A stretch of DNA of 64,000 nt from Leadbetterella sp. (GCA_019638185.1 JAHBUH010000018.1:33417-97416), one strand, 5' to 3'; counted from the stretch's first letter, positions 1-9,071 are shown. Program-made: numbers and translations. The notes: generated by a model not told the origin, from the letters alone.

Positions 1-186
1 GGTACAAAGGCTTTCGCAGTAGGGCAGATGGATATAAATGCTCAGCTTATTCTCTGACTGGAACGTTTTTTTGACATTCAGCAGCCATTTTTCCCGGGTA
101 AAATGTTCTGTTTGCCAGAAAGGCATAGCCGGGTAGGAGGTGTACCGGGGAACGGATACATTGTATTTCTCAATGAGGTGATTCAT
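1..186 (-). CDS. hemN: Oxygen-independent coproporphyrinogen III oxidase HemN, N-terminal part, cut by the window edge
   Basis: The minus-strand frame opens at an ATG at 186 and stays open to base 1, giving 62 codons. It carries the HemN opening (KYNVSVPRYTSYP) and then SIYIHLPYCESLC, the start of the radical-SAM cluster motif CxxxCxxC; Cys57 and Cys61 are visible and the third Cys would lie just outside. HemN oxidatively decarboxylates coproporphyrinogen III to protoporphyrinogen IX without oxygen, using SAM and a 4Fe-4S cluster in the cytoplasm. A TAnnTTTG box lies 19 bases upstream. The identification is firm from the N-terminus alone, but completeness cannot be judged here. Confidence 0.9.
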   Translation of the reverse strand, partial: MNHLIEKYNVSVPRYTSYPAMPFWQTEHFTREKWLLNVKKTFQSENKLSIYIHLPYCESLCT

Positions 187-204
187 AACTGCCGCTTTTG
201 ACGA

Positions 205-212
205 CAAAAATA
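205..212 (-). promoter_or_regulatory. Candidate -7 promoter box of hemN
   Basis: The minus strand reads TATTTTTG, matching the Bacteroidota TAnnTTTG element, 19 bases before the hemN ATG. No convincing -33 TTG is seen at the usual distance. Confidence 0.4.
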
Positions 213-273
213 ACCGGATAACCCCGCCTGAAATATGACCCCGGTCAGGTAGTGAAGCTGACCCTTAACCGTT

Positions 274-1104
274 TTAATAAGCCGAATCTATCTTAAAGTC
301 TTCTTTATGAATGACCTGATCGTTATTCCTTATTTTTAGTAAGGGTTTGTTGCCGTAAAAAGAAGCCCACATGGTAAATGTACTGGGAGGGCCCATGATG
401 TAATCGCATTGAGCCAGGGTATAGAGGTCTTCAATAAAATGACCTAAGCCCCTATAGGCTGTCAGCGGACTAAAGTCAGCTAAATTTACAGCTTCATTGG
501 AACAAATGATAAAGCCGACCTTTTTCCCCGGGAAAAGCCGGGCGGCCTGGAGGGCTTTGTCCCTGTAAACTTCTTGTTCAAAATAAAACTGGCCGCCCAG
601 GAATTCTTTATAATCCCCTTTCCGGATATGAATTCCAACCAGGATTTCATGGTTCGTCCTGCAGTCGGAGATGAAATTATTTATGCGGTCAGTATATTTA
701 TGGGTAGGAGTGAAATAGGCTTTTAACTCTTTTTCATATTTATAAAAGTTTTCAAAATCGGTAAACCAGGCCCCTTCCTTTAAGAGAATGATGCCTTTGG
801 AATTTACAGCATGGATGTCCTGTGGAGTATTCCCATCGCCCCGGATGAATCCGTTAAATAAAGAGAACAGCCCTCTGACCCAGGGATATTGGACCAGTTT
901 CCTCAGAAATTTATCTATATAGGGCTTCCCGAAGGAAGTCCTGATTAAATGATGCTGCTCAGCCGGCCCCCGGAAATATTCCTGGTAATCTGTAAAAAAC
1001 AAATTGACAAGACGGGAATCGTTTTCTAAAGAATTGGCTATAAATGTACTGAATTCAAACAGTTGGTTACTTAATTGCCCTGTTCTATCCGTAAATATGA
1101 TCAT
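274..1104 (-). CDS. GT11-type alpha-1,2-fucosyltransferase-like glycosyltransferase
   Basis: This 276-residue protein has the hallmarks of glycosyltransferase family 11: an N-terminal GQLSNQLFEF resembling the usual GGxGNQxFQ, the nucleotide-sugar motif HIRKGDY near residue 160, and a C-terminal GPPSTFTMWASFYG resembling the SSFSWWxA region. Family members transfer fucose from GDP-fucose onto surface glycans. There is no signal peptide, as expected for a cytoplasmic or membrane-associated enzyme. It lies 5 bases downstream of pepP and is probably co-transcribed, although the two have no obvious functional link. No GDP-fucose synthesis gene (gmd, fcl) is in the window, so the donor sugar is inferred from the family. 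Confidence 0.75.
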   Translation of the reverse strand: MIIFTDRTGQLSNQLFEFSTFIANSLENDSRLVNLFFTDYQEYFRGPAEQHHLIRTSFGKPYIDKFLRKLVQYPWVRGLFSLFNGFIRGDGNTPQDIHAVNSKGIILLKEGAWFTDFENFYKYEKELKAYFTPTHKYTDRINNFISDCRTNHEILVGIHIRKGDYKEFLGGQFYFEQEVYRDKALQAARLFPGKKVGFIICSNEAVNLADFSPLTAYRGLGHFIEDLYTLAQCDYIMGPPSTFTMWASFYGNKPLLKIRNNDQVIHKEDFKIDSAY

Positions 1105-1109
1105 ATGGG

Positions 1110-2477
1110 TTAGTATTCGGTCATAATTTTTTCCACTTCTGCCACGGTCTTCGGAATGGGGTCTCCCAGTATTTTAAAACTGTCTGCGGTAATAGCTACG
1201 TTATCTTCTATCCGGATGCCGCCGAAATCCAGGTAGTCTTCCAGGCGGGTGTAATTTACGTATTGGGTAAAGATGCCTTCCGAGCGGTATTTTTGGATGA
1301 GCTCCGGGATAAAATAGCAGCCGGGTTCTACGGTGAGGACGTTCCCGGTTTCCAGCTCTTTGGCCAGGCGGAGCGATTTCAGGCCCAGCTGGGTGCTTCT
1401 TTCCAGGCCTTCGCGGTAGCCCACGTATTGTTCGCCCAGGTCCTCCATGTCGTGCACATCCAGGCCTATGGAATGACCCAGCCCATGGGGCATAAACAGC
1501 CCGCCTACGCCTTCCTGCACCAGGGTGTCCAGGTCGCCGCTGACCAGTCCCAGGGCGCTCAGCCCTTCCAGCAGGATGCGGTTAGCATCCAGGTGTACCT
1601 GGCGGTAGGCCACGCCCGGCCGGAGGGCGGCAATAGACGCCGTCTCCATTTTCAGCACGATCTCGTAAATTTCCTTTTGACGGGTGGTGAAGCGGCCTGA
1701 AACGGGGAAAGTGCGGGTGATGTCACCGGCATAACCCATCTCATTTTCGGCGCCGGAGTCGTTTAGCAGCAGCCGGCCGGCCTGCATTTCGTTACCGTGG
1801 TAATGATTATGGAGGGTCTGGCCGTTTACGGAAAAGATAACGGGGTAGGAGAGTTCGGCGTTATGGCTTTTGAGGGTTTTCAGGATCTCGGCCACCACCT
1901 CGTATTCTTTCCGGCCAGGCCGGGTGGCCCGCATGGCCGCCAGGTGCATATCCCGGGTGATATTTACGGCCTGAGCCATTTCTGCCAGTTCTTCCGGTGC
2001 TTTTACCGACCGCTGAGCCACTACCGCGCGAATAAGCGCCACGGATGGGGGAATTTGTATCCCCAGGGTTTCGCGGATATAGATCTGCCGGTCACCGCGA
2101 TAAGGCGGCAGGTAGTGTACACCTGCTTTACGGAGGGTCTCCGGCAGCTTATCCAGCGGCAGGGTAAGGGAGATGCCTACCTTTTCTGCCAGGGAAGAAA
2201 GAGGCTCTACGGGCCCTTCCCAGATGATATCATCCAAGGTGAGCTCGTGGCCGAAAATGAGGTCCCGGTCACTGCCGGGGTCTATCAGCCCTACCAGCCC
2301 GGGCATATTGATTCCAAAATAGTATAGAAAGTTACTGTCCTGCCGGAAACGGTAGGTATTTGCCTTATAATTCATAGGCGCTTCGTTATTCCCGAAGATA
2401 AGGATCTGCCCGCCGGTTATTTGTTTTTTAAGTTGGTCGCGCCGGTTTTTATAGATTTCACCGCTAAAAAGTCTCAT
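1110..2477 (-). CDS. pepP: Xaa-Pro aminopeptidase (M24B, aminopeptidase P)
   Basis: The enzyme removes N-terminal residues that precede proline, using two metal ions in a pita-bread fold. The 455 residues comprise an N-terminal AMP_N domain (about 1-140) and a C-terminal M24 domain (about 170-455). The metal ligands are visible: Asp240 (NDSGAE), Asp252 (YAGDITRTFP), His335 (HGLGHSIGLD), Glu384 (TVEPGCY) and Glu424 (GIRIEDN). There is no signal peptide, so it is cytoplasmic. It is the first gene of a two-gene unit with the GT11 enzyme, and a TAnnTTTG box precedes it by 16 bases. Length and motifs are normal for the family. Confidence 0.95.
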   Translation of the reverse strand: MRLFSGEIYKNRRDQLKKQITGGQILIFGNNEAPMNYKANTYRFRQDSNFLYYFGINMPGLVGLIDPGSDRDLIFGHELTLDDIIWEGPVEPLSSLAEKVGISLTLPLDKLPETLRKAGVHYLPPYRGDRQIYIRETLGIQIPPSVALIRAVVAQRSVKAPEELAEMAQAVNITRDMHLAAMRATRPGRKEYEVVAEILKTLKSHNAELSYPVIFSVNGQTLHNHYHGNEMQAGRLLLNDSGAENEMGYAGDITRTFPVSGRFTTRQKEIYEIVLKMETASIAALRPGVAYRQVHLDANRILLEGLSALGLVSGDLDTLVQEGVGGLFMPHGLGHSIGLDVHDMEDLGEQYVGYREGLERSTQLGLKSLRLAKELETGNVLTVEPGCYFIPELIQKYRSEGIFTQYVNYTRLEDYLDFGGIRIEDNVAITADSFKILGDPIPKTVAEVEKIMTEY

Positions 2478-2493
2478 TGAATTTTTTTTTCAG

Positions 2494-2501
2494 CAAATTT
2501 A
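2494..2501 (-). promoter_or_regulatory. Candidate -7 promoter box of pepP
   Basis: The minus strand reads TAAATTTG, an exact TAnnTTTG match 16 bases before the pepP start. A -33 TTG is not evident. Confidence 0.45.
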
Positions 2502-2589
2502 TTAAAGAATACCTGTACGGCGGTGAAAATTGAGAATAAGTAATGAAATTTTCCGTTTATTTTGCGATAGAATTAAATGCCAAAAGAAT

Positions 2590-3114
2590 ATGAAAAATTA
2601 CAGGATTGTATTGTTGGTGCTGCTGCTGGCTGCCGGGATGAAAGGCTATTCCCAAACGGATGAGCAGCTGATCACTAACACCCTGAACGATTTCCTGGAA
2701 GGAGGGACAAACGGGGAAGTGGAGCGTTTTAAAAATGCGTTTCTGCGGGATGCCGTTCAGAAGGCCATGGGAAATAACGGCGTGACCGGGATGACGGTGG
2801 AAAGCCTGGCCTCCAAGATCAAACCGAACCAGAAGATGGACAGAACCACCCGTGTGCTGTCTGTCAGCTATGCCAATAACGCCGCTACCGCCATCACGGA
2901 AACGGTGTATGCCACTAACAAGATCATTGATTTCCTGAACCTCTTAAAGGTGGGTAACGACTGGAAGATCGTAAGCCGGGTGTATTCCCGCGTGGACCTG
3001 AATGAGCAGGTAAGCAGCATGGGTGACGCTACGGTGGCCAAAACCCAACCGGCGGTAAAACCTAAGGCTGCCCCGGCGAAACCGGCTAAGAAAGTAGCGG
3101 ATGACGGATGGTGA
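2590..3114 (+). CDS. Secreted NTF2/lumazine-binding-like protein of unknown function
   Basis: I start the 174-residue protein at the ATG at 2590 because it opens a clear signal peptide (MKNYRIVLLVLLLAAGM, cleavage near GYSQ); the frame is open further upstream but those residues are not signal-like. The mature part resembles small NTF2-fold proteins of the Lumazine_bd_2/SnoaL type (a helix containing NTLNDFLEGG, then strands ending VGNDWKIVSRVYSRV). It ends in a Lys/Pro/Ala-rich tail (about 148-174). These proteins are common in Bacteroidota and have no settled role. It is monocistronic and converges on rmlA, with a palindromic repeat between them. Confidence 0.6.
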   Translation: MKNYRIVLLVLLLAAGMKGYSQTDEQLITNTLNDFLEGGTNGEVERFKNAFLRDAVQKAMGNNGVTGMTVESLASKIKPNQKMDRTTRVLSVSYANNAATAITETVYATNKIIDFLNLLKVGNDWKIVSRVYSRVDLNEQVSSMGDATVAKTQPAVKPKAAPAKPAKKVADDGW

Positions 3115-3117
3115 GTT

Positions 3118-3170
3118 TAATGGTTAATTATTAATGAGGGGGCGCTATACCTCCATTAACCATTAATTAC
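3118..3170. repeat. Class A palindromic hairpin repeat, copy 1
   Basis: The left arm TAATGGTTAATTATTAATG (3118-3136) and right arm CCATTAACCATTAATTA (about 3153-3169) form an imperfect hairpin whose loop contains CGCTAT. The left arm is identical to that of the copy at 52118. It begins 3 bases after one stop codon and ends just before the convergent rmlA stop, so it may act as a bidirectional terminator. Confidence 0.7.
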
Positions 3171-3176
3171 TTAACT

Positions 3177-4037
3177 TTATTTCAGCAGATTCAGCAGATA
3201 CTGACCGTAGCCTGACTTCACCAGAGGTTGGGCTATTTTTCTGAGCTGGTCGGCATCGATGAAGTGCATACGGTAGGCGATTTCCTCGATACAGCCGATC
3301 TTCAGGCCCTGTCTTTCTTCGATGACCTGTACAAACTGCCCCGCCTGCATGAGGGAGGCAAAGGTGCCGGTATCCAGCCAGGCGGTTCCCCGGTTCATGA
3401 CGCCTACTTTCAGCTTGCCCTGCTCCAGGTACACCCGGTTTACATCCGTGATCTCCAGCTCTCCGCGGGGAGACGGCTGGATGTTTTTGGCGATCTCCAC
3501 CACGGTGTTATCATAGAAATAGAGGCCGGGTACGGCGTAATTGCTTTTCGGATGCTCCGGCTTTTCTTCAATGCTGAGGGCATTAAAGTCTTTATCGAAC
3601 TCCACCACGCCGTATCTTTCCGGGTCATGTACGGGGTAGGCAAAGACCGTTCCGCCGTCCGGGTCGGCGCAGGACTGCAGCAGCTTGCTCAGGCCGGCAC
3701 CGTAAAAGATGTTATCACCCAGTACCAGGGCCACTTTATCCTTCCCGATAAACTCTTCACCGATGATAAAGGCCTGGGCCAGGCCATCAGGACTGGGCTG
3801 TTCGGCATATTCAAACCGGCAGCCTACCTGTGAGCCGTCGCCCAGCAGTTTCCTGAAGTGAGGCAGATCGTGAGGGGTAGAGATGATCAGGATCTCGCTG
3901 ATGCCCGAAAGCATGAGTATAGACAGCGGATAGTAGATCATGGGTTTATCATAGACCGGCATCAGCTGTTTACTTACCGCCAGGGTGAGGGGATGAAGCC
4001 GTGTGCCGCTTCCGCCGGCCAGAATAATTCCTTTCAT
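3177..4037 (-). CDS. rmlA: Glucose-1-phosphate thymidylyltransferase
   Basis: RmlA couples dTTP and glucose-1-phosphate to make dTDP-glucose, the first step toward dTDP-deoxysugars. The 286-residue length is typical. The N-terminus [20 protein letters not shown] is the nucleotide-binding and catalytic loop of nucleotidyltransferases, followed by [19 protein letters not shown] (metal-binding Asp region) and [19 protein letters not shown]. It is the third gene of a galE-rmlB-rmlA operon, 11 bases after the rmlB stop. rmlC and rmlD are absent nearby, so the pathway may branch to a sugar other than rhamnose or be completed elsewhere. Confidence 0.96.
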   Translation of the reverse strand: MKGIILAGGSGTRLHPLTLAVSKQLMPVYDKPMIYYPLSILMLSGISEILIISTPHDLPHFRKLLGDGSQVGCRFEYAEQPSPDGLAQAFIIGEEFIGKDKVALVLGDNIFYGAGLSKLLQSCADPDGGTVFAYPVHDPERYGVVEFDKDFNALSIEEKPEHPKSNYAVPGLYFYDNTVVEIAKNIQPSPRGELEITDVNRVYLEQGKLKVGVMNRGTAWLDTGTFASLMQAGQFVQVIEERQGLKIGCIEEIAYRMHFIDADQLRKIAQPLVKSGYGQYLLNLLK

Positions 4038-4048
4038 ATTAAATTAGT

Positions 4049-5104
4049 TCACTGCTTATACATTGATTCATAATACTTCTGATACTCGCCACTGGTGATG
4101 TTTTCTATCCATTCCCAGTTGTCGAAATACCAGTCTACCGTCTGGGCCAGTCCTTCTTCAAAGGTCACGGAAGGGCTCCAGCCCAGCTCAGTCATGAGCT
4201 TGGTGGCGTCAATGGCGTAGCGGAGGTCATGCCCGGCCCGGTCGGTCACATACGTGATCAGTTGGGTGCTTTCGCCTTCAGGATTACCCAGTTTTTGATC
4301 CATCAGCCGGATAAGCAGGTGCACCAGGTCAATATTTTTCCATTCGTTATTCCCGCCGATGTTGTAGGTATCACCGTTATTTCCGTTATGGAAGATCACG
4401 TCAATGGCCCGGGCGTGGTCTTTCACAAACAGCCAGTCGCGCACGTTCTCACCTTTTCCATATACCGGAAGCGATTTTTTATTCCGGATGTTATTGATCA
4501 TCAGCGGAATAAGTTTTTCAGGGAAGTGATTCGGGCCGTAGTTATTGGAACAGTTAGATACCACTATGGGCAGTCCATAGGTATTGTGGTAAGCGCGTAC
4601 GAAGTGGTCGGAGCTGGCTTTGGAAGCCGAGTAGGGCGACCGCGGATCGTAAGGCGTGGTTTCCACGAAAAACTCTTCCGGATCATGAAGCTCGCCGTAT
4701 ACTTCATCCGTAGATACGTGATAGAAGCGTTTGCCCTCGTAATTCCCTTTCCAGGCATTTTTAGCGGCATTGAGCAGGTTACAGGTGCCTATCACGTTAG
4801 TCCGTACAAAGGCCATGGGGTCAGTGATGGAACGGTCCACGTGCGACTCGGCCGCCAGGTGGATCACGCCGTCCAGCGGATATTTCTCAAAAAGGCCGTT
4901 CACAAAGGCTTCATCCACGATATCGCCGTGCTCGAAGACGTAGTTCGGCTCATTTTCAATGTCTTTGAGGTTTTCCAGGTTACCGGCGTAAGTGAGCTTA
5001 TCCAGGTTAATGATCTGATAGTCCGGGTAACGGGTGACAAAAAGCCTTACCACGTGTGAACCGATAAACCCGGCACCGCCGGTGATCAGGATGTGTTTTT
5101 TCAT
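4049..5104 (-). CDS. rmlB: dTDP-glucose 4,6-dehydratase
   Basis: RmlB converts dTDP-glucose to dTDP-4-keto-6-deoxyglucose using a tightly bound NAD. The 351-residue protein has the Rossmann motif ITGGAGFIGSHV at its N-terminus, the catalytic triplet in HVSTDEVYG, and the SDR Tyr/Lys pair in YSASKASSDH. I place the start at 5104 because MKKHILITGG is the family N-terminus and this ATG overlaps the galE stop as ATGA, implying translational coupling; an in-frame extension of 10 residues into galE is unlikely to be used. It is followed by rmlA. Confidence 0.96.
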   Translation of the reverse strand: MKKHILITGGAGFIGSHVVRLFVTRYPDYQIINLDKLTYAGNLENLKDIENEPNYVFEHGDIVDEAFVNGLFEKYPLDGVIHLAAESHVDRSITDPMAFVRTNVIGTCNLLNAAKNAWKGNYEGKRFYHVSTDEVYGELHDPEEFFVETTPYDPRSPYSASKASSDHFVRAYHNTYGLPIVVSNCSNNYGPNHFPEKLIPLMINNIRNKKSLPVYGKGENVRDWLFVKDHARAIDVIFHNGNNGDTYNIGGNNEWKNIDLVHLLIRLMDQKLGNPEGESTQLITYVTDRAGHDLRYAIDATKLMTELGWSPSVTFEEGLAQTVDWYFDNWEWIENITSGEYQKYYESMYKQ

Positions 5105-6117
5105 AAATTGCTTATTTTTTTCTGCCATCTCCACGCGTCTTCCATGCTTTCCTCCAGCGTTTTTTCCGCTCTCCAGTTCATTTCCGTGGCAGCTTTTTCT
5201 ACATTTCCGTATATTTTGATGACGTCACCGGGCCTTCTCGGACCGATCTCGTAATTGAGCTTCAGGTTATTGACCCTCTCAAAAGTATCTATGATCTCCA
5301 GCACGGAATTTCCACGGCCCGTACCGATGTTAAATACATTGTAATAAGGTTCGGAAGTATGCTCCTGCAGCAGGTTCAGGGCAGAAACGTGGGCTTTGGC
5401 CAGGTCTACCACGTGAATGAAGTCACGTACATTGGAGCCGTCCGGCGTATCATAGTCGCTACCGAATACCGTCAGTTTTTCGCGGATACCGGCGGCGGTC
5501 TGGGTCACGTAAGGGATCAGGTTATTAGGCACGCCTATGGGCAGCTCGCCGATCTCCGCAGAAGGGTGGGCACCCACGGGGTTAAAGTAACGCAGGGAGA
5601 TGATACCAAAGTCGAGGCCCGCCTTCACGGAGTCTTCCAGGATATCTTCTGCGATGGCCTTGGTGTTCCCGTAAGGGGATTCGGCTTTCTTTTTGGGTGT
5701 ACTTTCCGTCACGGGAATCACATCCGCCTGGCCGTAAACGGTGCAGGAAGAACTGAATACCAGGTTTCTGACGTTATTGGCCCGCATGACATTCAGGATA
5801 TTCAGCAGCGAGCCGATGTTATTCCGGTAATATTTGAGGGGCTCACTCACGGATTCACCCACCGCTTTAAAGGCAGCGAAATGAATGATGCCTTGAATGT
5901 TATGCTTCTGAACCACTTCGGTCATTTTAACATAATCATTACAATCTTCCTGGTAGAAAGGAACATCTGTACCCAGGATATTCTTCAAACCCTTCAATAC
6001 AGAAGGACTGGAATTACTGAGATCATCTACAATGACAGGAGAATAGCCTGCCGCTATAAGTTCCACTACCGTATGTGATCCGATAAAGCCGGCCCCGCCC
6101 GTAACCAGTATATTCAT
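5101..6117 (-). CDS. galE: UDP-glucose 4-epimerase
   Basis: GalE interconverts UDP-glucose and UDP-galactose with bound NAD. The 338-residue SDR protein shows LVTGGAGFIGSHT at its N-terminus, SSSCTVYG in the active site and the catalytic SPYGNTK (Tyr-x-x-x-Lys). The C-terminal RRPGDVIKIYGN matches GalE. It is the first gene of the galE-rmlB-rmlA operon, its TGA overlapping the rmlB ATG. A TAGCTTTG -7 box lies 16 bases upstream. The operon supplies nucleotide sugars for surface polysaccharide; the actual glycan is not evident from the window. Confidence 0.95.
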   Translation of the reverse strand: MNILVTGGAGFIGSHTVVELIAAGYSPVIVDDLSNSSPSVLKGLKNILGTDVPFYQEDCNDYVKMTEVVQKHNIQGIIHFAAFKAVGESVSEPLKYYRNNIGSLLNILNVMRANNVRNLVFSSSCTVYGQADVIPVTESTPKKKAESPYGNTKAIAEDILEDSVKAGLDFGIISLRYFNPVGAHPSAEIGELPIGVPNNLIPYVTQTAAGIREKLTVFGSDYDTPDGSNVRDFIHVVDLAKAHVSALNLLQEHTSEPYYNVFNIGTGRGNSVLEIIDTFERVNNLKLNYEIGPRRPGDVIKIYGNVEKAATEMNWRAEKTLEESMEDAWRWQKKISNL

Positions 6118-6133
6118 TCGTATAATTTTTCTG

Positions 6134-6141
6134 CAAAGCTA
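6134..6141 (-). promoter_or_regulatory. Candidate -7 promoter box of the galE-rmlB-rmlA operon
   Basis: The minus strand reads TAGCTTTG (TAnnTTTG), 16 bases before the galE ATG. No clear -33 TTG is seen. Confidence 0.45.
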
Positions 6142-6221
6142 AGAACTAAATAAATGTTTTAAAAATTTGTTTGGTTTTAAAAGGGTGTATGTTATTATTG
6201 ACCTGTAAAACCAATAACTTT

Positions 6222-7061
6222 ATGAATATCCGGGATTTCAAGGCAATGGTTTCTCTGCTGGACGATTCAGACGGGGAAGTAGTGGGTATGGTCCGGGATA
6301 AGATAAAAGGCCTGGGCCAGGAGGCTATCCCGCTGCTGGAGCAGGAATGGGATCATTACGAGGAAAACCCCGTGATCCAGAGTAAAATAGAGTTTCTTCT
6401 CCAGGATTTGCAGACAGACTCGCTGCTGCTGGACATGAAAGAGTGGACGGCCCACGGCGGTGAAGACCTGCTGCGCGGCCTCTGGCTGGTCTCCCGCCTG
6501 GCTTACCCGGAAAACCGGATTGAGAAGATGCGGGCGGAGATCAATAAGATTTATATGGATATCTGGGTGCTCACCCATAAAGATATGCACCCGGCGGATA
6601 TGCTGAGCGTGATGAATAACGTGATTTTTGAGCGGATGGGTTTTGAACCGAATGTGAAAAGCTTTCATTCGCCCCAGAATTCCTTGTTTAACCAGGTGCT
6701 GGAGGCCAAGCGGGGGAATCCCGTTACGCTGAGCTGCCTGTATATCCTGCTGGCGCAAAAACTGGATATCCCGCTGTACGGCGTTAACCTGCCTAACCTC
6801 TTTGTGATGCTGTTTGATATCCCGGGCCATGCATTTTACGTGAATGCCTTTAATAAGGGCCAGGTATTTTACCGGAAGGATATTGATGACTACCTGAAGC
6901 ACATGAACCTGGAACCCCGGAAGGAGTATTACCAGCCGTGCTCGCACATTGAGATCGTGATGCGGGTGCTGACTAACCTGGCGTTTGCCTACCAAAAATC
7001 CGGCGACCGTGAGCGCGAGGATCAGGTCAACCGGATTTTAAGTGTTATTCACAAGTCTTAG
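6222..7061 (+). CDS. SirB1-family transglutaminase-like protein
   Basis: I use the ATG at 6222 (MNIRDFKAMVSLLDD), since the upstream extension is unlike the family. The 279-residue protein fits the SirB1/Transglut_core2 family: a helical N-terminal half, then ERMGFEPN, SLFNQVLEAKRGNPVTLSCLY (a conserved segment of this fold) and VNLPNLFVML..PGHAFYVNAF. The biochemical role of the family is not established; the fold is that of papain-like transglutaminases, but the usual catalytic Cys is not obvious here. The stop codon overlaps that of the convergent M1 peptidase gene by a few bases (7058-7061). Confidence 0.75.
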   Translation: MNIRDFKAMVSLLDDSDGEVVGMVRDKIKGLGQEAIPLLEQEWDHYEENPVIQSKIEFLLQDLQTDSLLLDMKEWTAHGGEDLLRGLWLVSRLAYPENRIEKMRAEINKIYMDIWVLTHKDMHPADMLSVMNNVIFERMGFEPNVKSFHSPQNSLFNQVLEAKRGNPVTLSCLYILLAQKLDIPLYGVNLPNLFVMLFDIPGHAFYVNAFNKGQVFYRKDIDDYLKHMNLEPRKEYYQPCSHIEIVMRVLTNLAFAYQKSGDREREDQVNRILSVIHKS

Positions 7062-9019
7062 GGCTTCCAGGCGTTATTTTTGCTGTCTACGTCAGGCAAA
7101 ATCCCCCTGGGATCCAGCCTTACGGATTCCAGCTCAGCTGTGGAAGGGAACTCAAAAGCCCAGGTATTTCCCTTTTGCCATACCTCTACGGGAAGTTTTA
7201 CGATCACCGGGTCTTTCCCTTTTTCTTTTACCTCCACTTCGGCCGGCATAGGCATCTGGTTCAGGTTTTCTATTTCAATGATAGCACCGTTAGCCGCATT
7301 GTCTTTCACGTATTTCACGCTTTTTACAGCCTGATCCAGCTTGTAACCGTTAATAAACCAGCTTTTCCAGAACCAGCCCAGGTCTTCGCCCAGTACATTA
7401 TCCATGGTGTTAAAGAAGTCGAACGGCGTAGGATGCTTATAGGCCCAGCGGCGGGTGTATTCGCGCAATGCCATTTTCATGCGTTCTTCTCCCACTATGG
7501 CGTCAGATAGCATGGTCAGTCCCATGGAAGGCTTGAAATAAGCCAGTACCCCCAGTTCCCGTTCCGGGATGGCATCCGGGGTGTTCATGATGGATTTGGA
7601 TACCGACATATACCGCATCATGGCCGCTACCGAGCTTTTGGCGTAGTATTCTCCTTTGTTAAATTCCTTAACGGCCAGTGAGTTAATATAGGTGTTCAGC
7701 CCTTCGTCCATCCAGGCGTAGCGGCGCTCGTCCGTACCCACGATCATCGGGAACCAGATATGGCCGAACTCGTGGTCTGTGACGCCGAAAAGCCCGGATT
7801 GCCGGGACCTGGCGCTACAGAAAACGATACCCGGATACTCCATTCCGCCTACAATGCCCGCCACGTTAGTAGCGGCCGGGTAGGGGTATTCCATAAGCCA
7901 GCCGGAGTAAAACTCAATGCTGAATTTAGTGTATTCGGTAGAGCGGCCCCAGGCGGCGTTATCACCGATCTCCAGGGGGTAAACCGATTGGGCCAGTGCT
8001 TTTTTACCGGAAGGGAGATTAATGCGGGCCGCATCCCAGACGAAGGTCCTGGAGCTGGCCCAGGCCACATCGCGGGTATTCTGACAGCGGAATTTCCAGG
8101 TCAGGTTACCGTTTCCGGCCGGGCGTGCGGCGGGTTTTCCGGCCTCCTCCTTATTAATGACGTAAACGGTCTTGTCAGAGGCGGCGGCCTGTGTCAGCCG
8201 CTGGAGCTGAGCGGCTGTCAGTACGTCTTTCGGGTTAGTGAGCTCACCGGAGGCCACCACGATGTGATCCCGCGGAACGGTGATCTCAAAGGTGTAGTCG
8301 CCGTATTCCAGGTAAAATTCACCGGCACCCAGGTAAGGCATGGTGTTCCAGCCGCGGATGTCGTCATAGACACATACCCGCGGAAACCACTGCGCCAGCT
8401 GGAAGATGGTGCCTTCCTTAGCGGCGTAAAGCCCCATACGGTCTGCCCCGTTCTGGGGGATCAGGAAGTCAAAATTCATGGAAATAACCACCTTCTCGCC
8501 TGTTTTGAGCGGCTCGGTCAGGAATACCTGCAGGCGGGTATCATCTGTAAAGGAATCCGCCAGTACGGATTTACGGCCTTTGATCGTATTGCCTTTGGGA
8601 GCGGGCCCGGAGGTGGCTTTTTCGGCTTTGAGGCCTGAAATGGTATAACCGCCGTCAAAATCCTTTACGCCGTAGCGGCCCACATTCAGCGGGGTAACGC
8701 TGTTTCCGCGGGAGTTCTTTTTAAATTTATTCTGGTCGAGTTGCAGCCAGATGAAAGTGAGCTCGTCCGGCGAATTATTGGTATACGTAATGCTCACTTC
8801 GCCGGATACGCCCTTCTTTAGGGTGTCCAGGGTGGCTTTGATCTGGTAATCGGCCCGGTTCTGCCAGTATTCCGGTCCCGGCAGGCCCGAAGCGCTACGG
8901 TAGGGATTTCCGGGGAGGTAGTTAGTCAGCGGACTGAATACGTCAGATGAGCTGTATTTGGTTTCCTGGGCATAAAGCTGGCTCACCGCCAGGAGCAAAA
9001 ACAAAATGAGTTTCTTCAT
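7058..9019 (-). CDS. Secreted M1-family metallopeptidase
   Basis: This 653-residue protein begins with a signal peptide (MKKLILFLLLAVSQLYAQ) and is exported. The zinc site of gluzincins is intact: HEFGH, with Glu 18 residues after the second His (in MDEGLNTY). The N-terminal half is the beta-sandwich of M1 aminopeptidases, and the exopeptidase loop lies near GGMEYPGI. It probably trims peptides in the periplasm or outside the cell. It is monocistronic, with TAAATTTG 22 bases upstream, and overlaps the convergent SirB1-type gene at the stop. It is larger than, and only distantly like, the two other M1 proteins in this window. Confidence 0.88.
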   Translation of the reverse strand: MKKLILFLLLAVSQLYAQETKYSSSDVFSPLTNYLPGNPYRSASGLPGPEYWQNRADYQIKATLDTLKKGVSGEVSITYTNNSPDELTFIWLQLDQNKFKKNSRGNSVTPLNVGRYGVKDFDGGYTISGLKAEKATSGPAPKGNTIKGRKSVLADSFTDDTRLQVFLTEPLKTGEKVVISMNFDFLIPQNGADRMGLYAAKEGTIFQLAQWFPRVCVYDDIRGWNTMPYLGAGEFYLEYGDYTFEITVPRDHIVVASGELTNPKDVLTAAQLQRLTQAAASDKTVYVINKEEAGKPAARPAGNGNLTWKFRCQNTRDVAWASSRTFVWDAARINLPSGKKALAQSVYPLEIGDNAAWGRSTEYTKFSIEFYSGWLMEYPYPAATNVAGIVGGMEYPGIVFCSARSRQSGLFGVTDHEFGHIWFPMIVGTDERRYAWMDEGLNTYINSLAVKEFNKGEYYAKSSVAAMMRYMSVSKSIMNTPDAIPERELGVLAYFKPSMGLTMLSDAIVGEERMKMALREYTRRWAYKHPTPFDFFNTMDNVLGEDLGWFWKSWFINGYKLDQAVKSVKYVKDNAANGAIIEIENLNQMPMPAEVEVKEKGKDPVIVKLPVEVWQKGNTWAFEFPSTAELESVRLDPRGILPDVDSKNNAWKP

Positions 9020-9041
9020 ATATTGAGTTAGTTTGAAATGA

Positions 9042-9049
9042 CAAATTTA
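9042..9049 (-). promoter_or_regulatory. Candidate -7 promoter box of the M1 peptidase gene
   Basis: The minus strand reads TAAATTTG, an exact TAnnTTTG match 22 bases before the start codon. Confidence 0.45.
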
Positions 9050-9071
9050 CGAGTTTTTTTACTACCAGCTG

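Noticed and set aside
4229-5059. Long plus-strand open frame (276 codons) opposite rmlB
   Set aside because: It lies fully antisense to a well-identified gene, has no family features and arises from codon bias.
3177-6117. Complete dTDP-L-rhamnose operon
   Set aside because: Only galE, rmlB and rmlA are present; rmlC and rmlD are not in the window.
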